DNA of 64,000 nt from JABHIE01 sp964584805 (GTDB lineage Bacteria > Planctomycetota > UBA1135): positions 183,426 to 247,425 of the forward strand of contig CAZPAY010000002.1 of assembly GCA_964584805.1 (NCBI GenBank), read 5' to 3'. Of this stretch, positions 25,988 through 34,532 are shown one piece after another. Numbering within the stretch: the first letter of the stretch is position 1; each line of letters opens with the position of its first letter. Below the pieces are notes generated by a model. The model saw only the letters and a list, made by a program, of their open reading frames with translations, did not search any database and was not told where the DNA came from. A program made the translations under genes and the position numbers.

Positions 25988-26457
25988 TTAATGCCGGGTC
26001 TCAAATCCGAAATAGAGAGCGCGTAGGCGCGCATGCACAAAATCTGACGGGATTGTGCCTGCGCCCTCTTCTAAGTGATAGTGGTCGAGTGCTGCGCCTA
26101 GTTGGAATGTGCTTGAGGCCGAATAGTCCCAATCGTAGGTGGGGGAGCCACTGTATTGAAGTTGGAAATGATGCGCGAAGAGCCAAAGTCGGTTTGGAAA
26201 CGCCCGCGAAAAGTAGCCGAGTCAAGGCGTCCGCCGCATGAGACCGAGAAAGAGTCGCTGAGTCTCCATCTGAGTGATAAGTTTGCGCTGAGTCGAAAAA
26301 AACACACGCCACTTTGAAAGGACGAGACGTTGCCTCCGTTCCACCACCAGTTTAGGGCGTTAGGGAGCGAGGCAGTAACGGTACCATTGGCCCAGAGAGC
26401 CTGAGAGTGAAACTGCCAAGCTGGGTGAAGCCGATAGCGCGAAGAAAAGAGATGCGC
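25988..26457 (-). pseudogene. Frameshifted remnant of an outer-membrane beta-barrel protein
   Basis: These 470 bases hold no intact gene, but the minus strand reads as a beta-barrel C-terminus in two frames. From 26457 a 118-codon open stretch, in phase with the upstream sulfatase-like gene beyond its TGA, gives alternating polar and aromatic residues (SRYRLHPAWQFHSQALWANG, FFRLSANLSLRWRL). Near 26100 the barrel pattern continues one frame over (TYDWDYSASSTFQLGAALDH, ending ALYFGFETRH) to a TAA at 25988-25990. A single missing base in TTC(C)AAT would join the frames. No start codon or complete signal peptide is found in phase. Either the gene is decayed or the assembly has an error here. Confidence 0.5.
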
Positions 26458-28452
26458 TCACGGAGTTTGATTTAGGTTCAGGATGAGGTCGGCGGAAACG
26501 AGCTTGGCTTGAAGGGCGCGCAGGTCTTGCTCGCGCGCTGCTGAGGGTTGAAGAAACGAGGAGGCCGGTGAGGCCCATCTCCAACTCCGATCGCCAAATG
26601 TGCCGATGTGAAAGACGCCATCTTGGGTCGAGAGAAGGACGCCGTTATTGATTGCGGTAGAATCAGGCGTTAGATTTTGAATGGAAGGCTCAAGAGTGGG
26701 GAAATGGTGGGATGGATTTAAGTAAGTCATCAAAGTGGGGAATATATTCATATGCCCGACGATGGATTCGCTCGGTGCGGAGAGTCCCTCTAGGAAGTCG
26801 CTTGGCCCTCTAAACCAAATGGGCACACCATACTTTGCTAAGATTTCGTGATCTTGATAAGCCGTGATGTCCATGGTGTTGTGATCCCCTGTGACGGCGA
26901 GGATGCATGAGTCAAGCAGTTGTGCCTGTTGCATTTCAGTCATCCAGTTCCCTAGGCAATCTATTGCGTAGTGATAGCCGCGCAAACGTCCAGCGGGGAT
27001 GCCCTCTCCCGTGAATTGTTCTTGGAGATGTGCCGGCGTGGGGACGACATCGATGGCGTTTGGGATGTCGAAAGGTGGGTGGTTGGTTGCAGAAAGAACC
27101 AGGAAGAGCTGAGGTCGCTTGGCCGCTTCGATTTTTGTCCGAATGTAATGAAAGAGATGCTCGTCAAAAACTTTGAAGTGAGCTTCATCTGAGGGGTTCA
27201 GCTGGAGAGCAGCCATGACATCTTCGCGCCCTTCCACTTTTTGAAAACCTTGCAGGGGTAACCATGTGTTTAACTTGCGCCACGTCGTGTTACCGCCGTA
27301 AAGGAAACGAGTTTCATAGCCCTGCTTATTAAAAAAACGAGCGGGTGCCGTGGAGACTTCTAGGCGGCTGAACGACCCCTGCGACAAGTAAGGGCGACCT
27401 GGAATGTGCGGTAAGCCGGCTGCAAAGGTCGTCACCGTTCCAATGGTCGAGTTGGTCGTTGGGAGTGCGCGCGTGAACAGCTTGCCGCTTGGCAGGTGAT
27501 TGCGGAACGAACCGAGGATGGGGAACTCAGGTGAATCGAGTAAGAAGAGCTGCGAGCCTAGGCTCTCCATAAGGAAAATCACGATGTGTGGCTTTTGCGA
27601 AGGCTTGTGCGCTTGGTAAGTTGTGCTCCGATCGCCCAAAGCTTGAAGAGCTTGATCCAGTGAGTCGACTTTGACGGCTTCGCCTAGCAAGGAAGAAAAA
27701 GCCTCGCTTGCCGATTGGAAAACCGAGTCTTGCAAGAGGGGCTTTGCGTCAGCCTCATCGAGACGAACTTTGATGGCTTCTTTTAGTGCGAAAGGCCCGT
27801 TCAAGATGGATTGATTAATAAAGTTGTCTTCAGAGACCGAGGCCATCCTTGCGCGGAGTGGGAATTTGCCTAAACTGCCGCGGGCGGCTGCTGCAGTGCA
27901 AAGGAGAACGAGGAAGGCAAAGCCAAAGGAACGCAGTCGGGAAGCCCAGTGTTGGGGTAGGCGTTCTTCTTGCATCGTGCGTTGGAGGCCTTTATGGAAA
28001 AGCCAAAGGCAAAGGGCGATTGCAAATGAGATGCGAATCACGGGGAACATGCCCCAAATCATGTCTACGACTCCGACTGTATGGTCCTCGAGAAAACCGA
28101 AAGCAAAGACGTTAAGGTGATCCTGAAAATAGGAGTAATAAATGTGATCGACGACCCCGATGAAGCACAACAAAAAGAAGCCGATGAGGTAATAACGACG
28201 GATAATGCATGCGCTGCGCTGGGGGCCACCTTTGGGTTGGATGAACGCATTTGCTAGCAGAAAAAGGCTGACTGGGATTTGGAGGTAGCCCAAAACCATG
28301 ATGTCAAAATTAAGCCCTTTCGCAAAGGCCTTCCATAAATCACCAACGGGGCTGGTCGGGGAAATGTAATCCCAGACAAACCATGCGCGGAAGGCTCCCA
28401 TGATGGCGAGCATCAAGGCAAGAGTCTTGAGGAAGGAGCGGCCGAGTTGCAT
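26458..28452 (-). CDS. LtaS-like membrane sulfatase-fold enzyme (phosphoglycerol/phosphoethanolamine transferase type)
   Basis: A 664-residue protein with an N-terminal membrane domain of about five helices (residues 8-190) and an extracytoplasmic alkaline-phosphatase-superfamily domain (about 288-600). FLMESLGS supplies the first metal-binding glutamate (Glu297), TTNSTIGT (332-339) probably holds the threonine nucleophile, and GDHN lies in the metal-binding end. This is the layout of lipoteichoic-acid synthases and of MdoB/OpgB. In a Gram-negative-type cell it more likely decorates periplasmic glucans or lipids with phosphoglycerol. Its start codon is only 17 bases from divergent fetB. Confidence 0.85.
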   Translation of the reverse strand: MQLGRSFLKTLALMLAIMGAFRAWFVWDYISPTSPVGDLWKAFAKGLNFDIMVLGYLQIPVSLFLLANAFIQPKGGPQRSACIIRRYYLIGFFLLCFIGVVDHIYYSYFQDHLNVFAFGFLEDHTVGVVDMIWGMFPVIRISFAIALCLWLFHKGLQRTMQEERLPQHWASRLRSFGFAFLVLLCTAAAARGSLGKFPLRARMASVSEDNFINQSILNGPFALKEAIKVRLDEADAKPLLQDSVFQSASEAFSSLLGEAVKVDSLDQALQALGDRSTTYQAHKPSQKPHIVIFLMESLGSQLFLLDSPEFPILGSFRNHLPSGKLFTRALPTTNSTIGTVTTFAAGLPHIPGRPYLSQGSFSRLEVSTAPARFFNKQGYETRFLYGGNTTWRKLNTWLPLQGFQKVEGREDVMAALQLNPSDEAHFKVFDEHLFHYIRTKIEAAKRPQLFLVLSATNHPPFDIPNAIDVVPTPAHLQEQFTGEGIPAGRLRGYHYAIDCLGNWMTEMQQAQLLDSCILAVTGDHNTMDITAYQDHEILAKYGVPIWFRGPSDFLEGLSAPSESIVGHMNIFPTLMTYLNPSHHFPTLEPSIQNLTPDSTAINNGVLLSTQDGVFHIGTFGDRSWRWASPASSFLQPSAAREQDLRALQAKLVSADLILNLNQTP

Positions 28453-28469
28453 CCGGGTATATTAATGCC

Positions 28470-29186
28470 ATGGCCACGACTCCCGAGATTGCATTGGTTG
28501 ATTTGCTCTATGTGCTTGCCCCTGCTTTGCTGGTGGTTGGCGTGCTAGTGAAGTGGTCCATGGATGTGAAAAACGCCCTTTATGCATTTTCACGGATGCT
28601 GGGGCAGTTGTTGCTCGTCGGGTACTTTCTCACCTTTTTGTTTGAGACCGATAGTGCTTGGGTCGTGGTTGCGGTATTGGCGGTCATGGTAGGTGCATCG
28701 AGTTGGATCGCCATGGGCTCCGTAAAAGCCGTCAGGAAAACGCTTTTTCGCTACGCATTAGCTGCGATTTTCGCTGGCGGCGGCTTGACTTTGCTGGCCG
28801 TGACGGCTGGCGTGCTCAACCTTGAGCCTTGGTATGCACCGCGGTTCGTGGTTCCGCTTGCCGGGATGGTGTTTGCGAACGCAATGAACAGTGTAAGCCT
28901 TGCCGCAGACAGGTTTTACGCAGAACTCGGCCGGGGTGTGGATGTTGTGCCAGCGCGGCGGGTGGCCTTGCAGACAGCTCTCATTCCGATTGTTAACTCG
29001 CTATTTGCAGTGGGTCTGGTCTCCATTCCAGGCATGATGACGGGGCAGATTTTGTCTGGTGTTTCGCCCTTTGTAGCCGCTCGTTACCAAATCATGGTAA
29101 TGTGCATGGTTTTTGCCTCGGGTGGGCTCTCGGCAGCGGTTTTTTTGGTGCTAGCGAGCCGCGATAAAAGGGCTGTAAAAGAATAG
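28470..29186 (+). CDS. fetB: FetB/YbbM-family ABC transporter permease (UPF0014)
   Basis: A 238-residue membrane protein with about seven helices. VPLAGMVFANAMNSVSLAADR (about 131-151) is the UPF0014 signature, and the C-terminal helices carry IPGMMTGQILSG. In Escherichia coli the homologue works with the ATPase FetA in iron export. No fetA is next to it here, so the ATPase must be elsewhere or the permease has another role. A TATATT box at 28458-28463 lies so close to the ATG that a leaderless transcript is possible. Confidence 0.85.
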   Translation: MATTPEIALVDLLYVLAPALLVVGVLVKWSMDVKNALYAFSRMLGQLLLVGYFLTFLFETDSAWVVVAVLAVMVGASSWIAMGSVKAVRKTLFRYALAAIFAGGGLTLLAVTAGVLNLEPWYAPRFVVPLAGMVFANAMNSVSLAADRFYAELGRGVDVVPARRVALQTALIPIVNSLFAVGLVSIPGMMTGQILSGVSPFVAARYQIMVMCMVFASGGLSAAVFLVLASRDKRAVKE

Positions 29187-29214
29187 GTATTGGCTTATGT
29201 AAGGCAAGTTCGCC

Positions 29215-29242
29215 AAACCCTTGCCACAAGCGGCGAGGGTTT
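29215..29242. terminator. Hairpin between fetB and nuoA
   Basis: An 11-bp stem (29215-29225 with 29232-29242, one T-G pair) with a 6-base loop begins 29 bases after fetB. There is no T-tract, so it is a possible factor-dependent terminator or processing site that separates fetB from the nuo operon. Confidence 0.5.
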
Positions 29243-29317
29243 AGACAATACGCAACCTTTGTGTCGCCCTGACCCCCATTCTAGATAGGGACGGCACTGC
29301 AGAAACCTCTCGAAACT

Positions 29318-29725
29318 GTGCATTTCGATTACGCCAACATCCTTGTCTTCCTGCTCGCAGGAGGCTTTTTCGTGTTTGCCATTGTGCTCTTGGGCACCAT
29401 CATTCGCCCGAAGCGCGATACCGATGTTGGCCTAGAGCCGTATGAGTGCGGCGAAGAGGCTGTCGGTGACGCTTGGTTTCGCTTTGACATTCGCTACTAC
29501 ACGGTGGCGCTGGTCTATCTTGTCTTTGCCGTCGAGATTGCGTTTTTGTTTCCATGGGCGCGCGTTTTGAAACAGGCATTTGCCGAGCCGGGTATCGGCG
29601 GCCTTGCCGTGCTCGAGGGCTTTTTGTTTGTTCTCATTCTGTTACTCGGCCTTGCCTATGTTTGGGTTAAAGGCGACCTTGAGTGGGTCCGTAGTTTTGG
29701 TTCAAAAAACGACAGCGATAAATAA
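29318..29725 (+). CDS. nuoA: NADH-quinone oxidoreductase subunit A
   Basis: A 135-residue complex I membrane subunit with three helices and the conserved loop DVGLEPYECGEE between the first and second; it lies beside the quinone channel with NuoH, J and K. The start is a GTG; the first helix begins about seven residues in. It opens an eleven-gene nuo operon, with nuoB two bases after its stop. Confidence 0.93.
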   Translation: MHFDYANILVFLLAGGFFVFAIVLLGTIIRPKRDTDVGLEPYECGEEAVGDAWFRFDIRYYTVALVYLVFAVEIAFLFPWARVLKQAFAEPGIGGLAVLEGFLFVLILLLGLAYVWVKGDLEWVRSFGSKNDSDK

Positions 29726-29727
29726 TC

Positions 29728-30237
29728 ATGGGCTTACTTGAAAATCAGTTTGACGACAACATTTTGACCACTCGCGTGGATTGGCTGCTGAATTGGTCAC
29801 GCCAAAGCTCGCTTTGGCCACTGACTTTTGGCTTGGCATGCTGTGCGATTGAAATGATGGCAACTGGCGCGGCGCGATTTGACATCGACCGCTTTGGAGC
29901 GGGCGCTTTCCGCGCGAGTCCACGGCAGGCCGACTTGATGATTGTGGCCGGTACGGTCAACTTCAAAATGGCTGAGCGCGTGCGCCGGCTTTACGATCAG
30001 ATGTCGCATCCGAAATATGTAATTGCGATGGGTGCTTGCGCGACAGGCGGTGGCCCTTACCACAAGTATGGTTATTCGGTGATGAAGGGTATCGATCGCA
30101 TTTTGCCGGTTGATGTTTACATCGCGGGTTGCCCTCCGCGGCCAGAAGCGTTGCTGGATGGACTGATGGCTTTGCAAGATAAGATTCGCCGTCAACATGT
30201 CATTACAAAAGTGTCTGCTGAGGAGGTTTCGTCATGA
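29728..30237 (+). CDS. nuoB: NADH-quinone oxidoreductase subunit B
   Basis: A 169-residue peripheral-arm subunit carrying the terminal [4Fe-4S] cluster N2 next to the quinone site. All four ligand cysteines are present: the tandem pair Cys38-Cys39 (GLACCAIEMM), Cys104 (GACATGG) and Cys135 (GCPPRPEALL). Its stop overlaps nuoC by four bases. Confidence 0.97.
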   Translation: MGLLENQFDDNILTTRVDWLLNWSRQSSLWPLTFGLACCAIEMMATGAARFDIDRFGAGAFRASPRQADLMIVAGTVNFKMAERVRRLYDQMSHPKYVIAMGACATGGGPYHKYGYSVMKGIDRILPVDVYIAGCPPRPEALLDGLMALQDKIRRQHVITKVSAEEVSS

Positions 30238-30833
30238 GCCAAAAAGCAGAATGGACATTCGGTCCTCTCGAAAGTTGGGCTGAGGCTTCTCACGCAGTCG
30301 GCGCCGCTTTGAAAGCCGCCGGTATTGACCTCGAAATTCTCGCGCCAAACTTACCTGTTATCGCACCCGATGATGAGGCTAAGCGGCTCAAGAAAAAAGC
30401 ACGCGAAGAAAACCCCGAGCCTGAATGGCGCGGCGATGTGATCTTGATGCTCGCTGATAAAGCTTCCCTTATTGCTGCGGCAACTTTGATGCGCGACGAG
30501 TTGGGCTACAACATGCTTTACGATTTGACCGCGCTCGACCCGTCAGCTGAGAGCGAGTTTTTGCTGGGTGTTTGGGGTTTCTTGAACATGGAAACCGGCG
30601 CCCGCGTCATGCTTAAAGCTCAAATTGCAAAAGATGATTTAAATGTTGACTCAATCGTTGCAATTCATCCCGCTGCCGACTGGCATGAGCGTGAGGCGGC
30701 TGAAATGTTTGGCCTGACTTATGTGGGTCATCCTGATCCGCGCAATATGCTTTTGCCCGAAGACTGGGCGGGGTATCCCTTGCGGAAAGATTACGAATAC
30801 CCTGCTGAATACCACGGCGTTTCTTGCGAGTAA
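30234..30833 (+). CDS. nuoC: NADH-quinone oxidoreductase subunit C
   Basis: A 199-residue subunit of the 30-kDa type; HEREAAEMFGLTYVGHPDPRN and the closing PLRKDYEYP are diagnostic. The N-terminal 60 residues are an unusual charged extension (RLKKKAREENPEPEW) before the conserved domain. It is separate from NuoD, unlike the NuoCD fusion of enterobacteria. Confidence 0.94.
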   Translation: MSQKAEWTFGPLESWAEASHAVGAALKAAGIDLEILAPNLPVIAPDDEAKRLKKKAREENPEPEWRGDVILMLADKASLIAAATLMRDELGYNMLYDLTALDPSAESEFLLGVWGFLNMETGARVMLKAQIAKDDLNVDSIVAIHPAADWHEREAAEMFGLTYVGHPDPRNMLLPEDWAGYPLRKDYEYPAEYHGVSCE

Positions 30834-30845
30834 CGAGGTGAAAAG

Positions 30846-32039
30846 ATGAATCAAAAATCAGCACTTCATGACTTCCACCCAGCGGGCGATTTTGCGAGTC
30901 TACCGGGGCAAGAGGTTGAGTTTGATATTTCGACAAAAGATGTCGAGATTAACATGGGCCCGCAACACCCCGCGACTCACGGTGTTTTGCGTGTTTTGCT
31001 CAAGGCCAATGGCGAAATCCTGACCGGGGCTCAGTGCCATTTGGGCTACCTGCATCGCTCGGCTGAAAAGATTGGTGAGTCGGTCGATTATGTGCAGTAT
31101 TTGCCATATACCGACCGTTACGACTACTTGGCGAGTATGAATAACAATTTAAGTTATGCACTTGCCGTTGAAAAGTTAATGGGTGTTGAAGCGCCAGAGC
31201 GTGCTCAGTATCTGCGCACGATTGTGGTTGAGCTCAATCGGGTCGCATCGCACTTGGTTGCGATTGGCACTTACGGTATCGACCTCGGTGCATTCACGCC
31301 GTTTTTCTATATGATTCGCGAACGCGAGATGTTGCTTGATATTTTTGAGCGCATTTGCGGTGCGCGCCTGACTTACACCTTTATTCGACCGGGTGGCGTC
31401 ATGAATGACGCGCCGATTGGTTGGCTCGAAAGTGTGAAAGAATTTACCGACATTTTCGATGACAGGTGGTGCGAGTATTGGGATTTATTGATGGAAAACA
31501 AAATCTTCATCGAGCGCACCGCCAATGTCGGCGTCATCACGCCTGAGCAAGCCGTTGCATGGGGCACAAGCGGCCCTGTCTTGCGCGGCTCGGGTCTTGA
31601 TTGGGATGTCCGCAAAAACAATCCTTACATGCTTTATGATCAATTTGATTTTGAGGCTGTAAAAGGTTGTGGTTTTAAAGGCACGCTGGGTGATTGCTAC
31701 GACCGCTCTTTCGTGCGGATGTACGAAATGGTCGAGTCGGTAAAAATCGTCCGCCAATGCCTTGAGGGCATTCAAGAGGGTGAGGTGCAACACGCTGAAG
31801 TTGGCCACGCGCTCAAGCCAGCGCCAGGTGAGGTTTACGCCAGTATCGAAAACCCACGCGGCGAGTTGGGCCATTACATTGTTTCCAACGGCGAAAAAAT
31901 CGCAAACCGCATGCGGGTGCGTTCGCCGAGTTACTGCAACCTTTCCATTGTCGAGCACATGCTGCCTGGCTGCATGCTTGCTGACGCCGCGGCCATCATC
32001 GGCTCGGTTGACATCGTCATGGGAGAGACCGACCGCTAG
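30846..32039 (+). CDS. nuoD: NADH-quinone oxidoreductase subunit D
   Basis: A 397-residue subunit of the 49-kDa type that forms the quinone-binding site with NuoB. NMGPQHPATHGVLR near residue 38, the quinone-site loop GYLHRSAEKIGE, and SPSYCNLSIVEHM near the C-terminus are characteristic. AGG at 30836 in the leader is a plausible ribosome site. The stop is two bases before nuoH. Confidence 0.97.
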   Translation: MNQKSALHDFHPAGDFASLPGQEVEFDISTKDVEINMGPQHPATHGVLRVLLKANGEILTGAQCHLGYLHRSAEKIGESVDYVQYLPYTDRYDYLASMNNNLSYALAVEKLMGVEAPERAQYLRTIVVELNRVASHLVAIGTYGIDLGAFTPFFYMIREREMLLDIFERICGARLTYTFIRPGGVMNDAPIGWLESVKEFTDIFDDRWCEYWDLLMENKIFIERTANVGVITPEQAVAWGTSGPVLRGSGLDWDVRKNNPYMLYDQFDFEAVKGCGFKGTLGDCYDRSFVRMYEMVESVKIVRQCLEGIQEGEVQHAEVGHALKPAPGEVYASIENPRGELGHYIVSNGEKIANRMRVRSPSYCNLSIVEHMLPGCMLADAAAIIGSVDIVMGETDR

Positions 32040-32041
32040 TC

Positions 32042-33118
32042 ATGCTTGAATTCCTTCAAGAACTCCTTCCTGGCTTCGACACCTGGGTGCTCATCATTAT
32101 GGGTGCTTTAATTGGCTTCCTTGCCATTTTTGGTTTCGTCGCCGTTTTGGCCATGGTCGCTGTTTGGCTTGAGCGCAAAGTGGGTGGGCACATTCAAGTG
32201 CGCCTCGGCCCGATGCGCGTGGGCGGCTGGCATGGTTGGGCGCAATCCATCGCTGACAGTCTTAAGTTGTTAATGAAAGAAGACATGGTCGTGCTTGGCG
32301 CAGACCGTCTGCTGTTCAAGTTAGCGCCCGCGATTGTGATGGCGACAGCGCTTTCCACCTTTGTCGTCTTGCCGTTTTCACCTGACCTCCAGGTGGCCGA
32401 TGTCGACATGGGTATTTTCTTTGTCTTGGCAATTTCATCTATCACTACGATTGGTGTTGTGATGGCTGGCTGGGGCTCCAACAACAAATGGTCGCTTTAC
32501 GGCGCGATGCGCGAGGCCGCTCAGGTTGCCTCTTATGAAATCCCGCTTGGTTTGTCGCTGATGATGCCTGTGATGTACTACGGCACATTCTCGCTCAAAG
32601 CCGCGAGTGATGCACAGAGCGGTTGGTATGGCATGCAGTGGTACATCTTCAGTGATGCCTTCTGGATTGCGATTCCTTCCTTCTTCTTGTTCTTTACGGC
32701 CGCACTCGCTGAGACCAAACGCACGCCATTTGACTTGCCCGAAACCGAATCTGAATTAGTTGCGGGTTTCCACACCGAGTACTCGGGCATGCGCTGGGCA
32801 TTCTTCTTCATGGAAGAATACGCCGCGATGTTCCTGATGGGCGCAATCGGCTCGGCATTCTGGTTGGGCGGTTACAGCTTCCCCGGGATGAATTTGCTTG
32901 AGGCAGGCAGCTTCTTGCACACTATCCTTTGCATCGGTGCTTTCGTGACGAAATCGATGCTCTTGCTCTTGGTCATGATTTGGGTGCGCTGGACTTTACC
33001 GCGCTTGCGAATCGACCAAGTGATGACCATGGGGTACAAATACCTCACTCCGCTTTGTCTCATCCTGGTCTTCTTGGCCGCCGGTTGGGAGTACTTCAAA
33101 TTTGCGATGGGCTGGTAA
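32042..33118 (+). CDS. nuoH: NADH-quinone oxidoreductase subunit H
   Basis: A 358-residue membrane subunit with eight to nine helices that builds the quinone chamber. The ERKVGGHIQVRLGPMRVG loop near residue 43, the acidic loop ETKRTPFDLPETESELVAG and RMRYDQ-like RLRIDQVM near the end are the family marks. Its TAA is two bases before nuoI. Confidence 0.96.
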   Translation: MLEFLQELLPGFDTWVLIIMGALIGFLAIFGFVAVLAMVAVWLERKVGGHIQVRLGPMRVGGWHGWAQSIADSLKLLMKEDMVVLGADRLLFKLAPAIVMATALSTFVVLPFSPDLQVADVDMGIFFVLAISSITTIGVVMAGWGSNNKWSLYGAMREAAQVASYEIPLGLSLMMPVMYYGTFSLKAASDAQSGWYGMQWYIFSDAFWIAIPSFFLFFTAALAETKRTPFDLPETESELVAGFHTEYSGMRWAFFFMEEYAAMFLMGAIGSAFWLGGYSFPGMNLLEAGSFLHTILCIGAFVTKSMLLLLVMIWVRWTLPRLRIDQVMTMGYKYLTPLCLILVFLAAGWEYFKFAMGW

Positions 33119-33120
33119 AC

Positions 33121-33687
33121 ATGGCATCCTTACAAATTCCAAAAGAGCCGCTGCCAAAGTTAGGTTGGTGGGGCAATGTCTGGGCGGGTGTGAAATCAAC
33201 TTGGGTTGGTTTGGGCATCACCTGGCGCAATTTCCGCTCGAAGCCGGTAACGATTCAATACCCCGACGAGACGCTCTTGATTGATGAGCGGTATCGTGGT
33301 GTGCACTATCTTGAACAAGATATCTGCATTGGCTGCCAGGCCTGTGCTAAAGCTTGCCCGGTGGATTGCATTGAGATGGAATACGAACGCCACGGCAAAG
33401 AGCTTGAGTGGTTTAAATTTACGGTCGATTACGAAAAATGCATGTTCTGTGAATTGTGCGTTTATCCTTGCCCGAAAGATTGCATTCATTTGGGTCAAGA
33501 GTATTCGATGGTGAGCGAGACCAAGCCAATGCTCTTGAAAGAGTTGTTGAGCTACACCGGCTTGACCGAAGAGCAAAAAGTTCGGATTATAGAAGCCGAT
33601 GAACTGATGATGAAGAAGGCCGCAGAAAAGGCTGCAAAGAAAGCGGCTGACGCTGCGGCAAAAGCTGCAGAAGAGGAGAAAGAATAA
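33121..33687 (+). CDS. nuoI: NADH-quinone oxidoreductase subunit I
   Basis: A 188-residue ferredoxin-like subunit with two [4Fe-4S] clusters (N6a, N6b): Cys69/72/75/79 (CIGCQACAKAC) and Cys107/110/113/117 (CMFCELCVYPC). The ATG at 33121 follows nuoH directly. Upstream in-frame codons are ignored because they would run deep into nuoH. The C-terminus ends in a Lys/Ala-rich helix (about 165-188) that is longer than usual. The stop overlaps the nuoJ start by one base. Confidence 0.96.
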   Translation: MASLQIPKEPLPKLGWWGNVWAGVKSTWVGLGITWRNFRSKPVTIQYPDETLLIDERYRGVHYLEQDICIGCQACAKACPVDCIEMEYERHGKELEWFKFTVDYEKCMFCELCVYPCPKDCIHLGQEYSMVSETKPMLLKELLSYTGLTEEQKVRIIEADELMMKKAAEKAAKKAADAAAKAAEEEKE

Positions 33688-34226
33688 TGGGTATGCAGAT
33701 AGCGTTTTATTTCTTTGCGGCGATGACTTTGGGCTTTGCCTTGATTTCATTGTTTCATAAAAATGTTGTGCATTCAGCGTTTGCGCTTCTTGGCACTTTG
33801 CTCGGGATGTCTGGGCTTTATGTCACATTGAATGCTGACTTCCTGGCGATGACGCAGGTGCTGATTTACGCCGGCGGTATTTTGATGTTGCTCTTGTTTG
33901 GTTTGATGTTGACGAAACCCAGTGAGGGTGAGCGCAGTATCAAGCGCATCATGGTCGCGGTCGTTTTGGCGGGCGGCACTGCGGTGCTTTCTGCTTACAA
34001 AATGGCCGGCACAGTTTGGGCATCGAGCCCAGGTGAGTTGCCTGAATCAACCGTGACTGAAATCGGCCTTGAGTTTTTGCGCTTTGACCAATGGCTCATC
34101 GCCTTTGAGTTCGCATCGATCGTTTTGCTGGCTGCACTTGTGGGTGCCGTCCATATTGCGCGGCGCCGCTTCCCGATTGACGACACCAACGCACTGCTCA
34201 AAACTGAGCAAGGAGGGCAAAACTAA
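33687..34226 (+). CDS. nuoJ: NADH-quinone oxidoreductase subunit J
   Basis: A 179-residue membrane subunit with five helices. LGTLLGMSGLYVTLNADFLAM followed by TQVLIYAGGILMLLLFG is the NuoJ signature and includes the pi-bulge helix 3. It is coupled to nuoI and nuoK by one-base overlaps (TAATG). Confidence 0.94.
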   Translation: MGMQIAFYFFAAMTLGFALISLFHKNVVHSAFALLGTLLGMSGLYVTLNADFLAMTQVLIYAGGILMLLLFGLMLTKPSEGERSIKRIMVAVVLAGGTAVLSAYKMAGTVWASSPGELPESTVTEIGLEFLRFDQWLIAFEFASIVLLAALVGAVHIARRRFPIDDTNALLKTEQGGQN

Positions 34227-34528
34227 TGCCACTCTCCGCTTACTTGTTTGTTTCGGTTGCGCTCTTTGTCATCGGCCTCGTGATGGTCGCAGCTCGGCGC
34301 AATTTGATTTATGTTTTGATGGGCCTTGAGCTCATCCTCAATGCGGCGAATTTGAATTTCGTTGCTTTCAATCGCGAAAACCCAGGTGACCTTGACGGCC
34401 AGATTGCGGCCATCTTCGTCATCATTCTTGCTGCTGCTGAAGCGGCGATTGCACTTGCGATTGTGCTTAACCTTAACTCTCGCATCCAGTCGATTCGACC
34501 CGACGATGCCGACACGATGAAGGATTAA
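34226..34528 (+). CDS. nuoK: NADH-quinone oxidoreductase subunit K
   Basis: A 100-residue three-helix subunit. MGLELILNAANLNFVAF carries the conserved glutamate of helix 2, and AAAEAAIALAIVLNL the one in helix 3; both are part of the proton path. It has the usual NuoK length. Confidence 0.95.
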   Translation: MPLSAYLFVSVALFVIGLVMVAARRNLIYVLMGLELILNAANLNFVAFNRENPGDLDGQIAAIFVIILAAAEAAIALAIVLNLNSRIQSIRPDDADTMKD

Positions 34529-34532
34529 TACG

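Noticed and set aside
26360..26584. Minus-strand frame whose GTG at the sulfatase stop gives a signal-peptide-like sequence
   Set aside because: The frame is already open well inside the sulfatase-like gene and closes after 34 codons. It does not connect to the barrel remnant frame.
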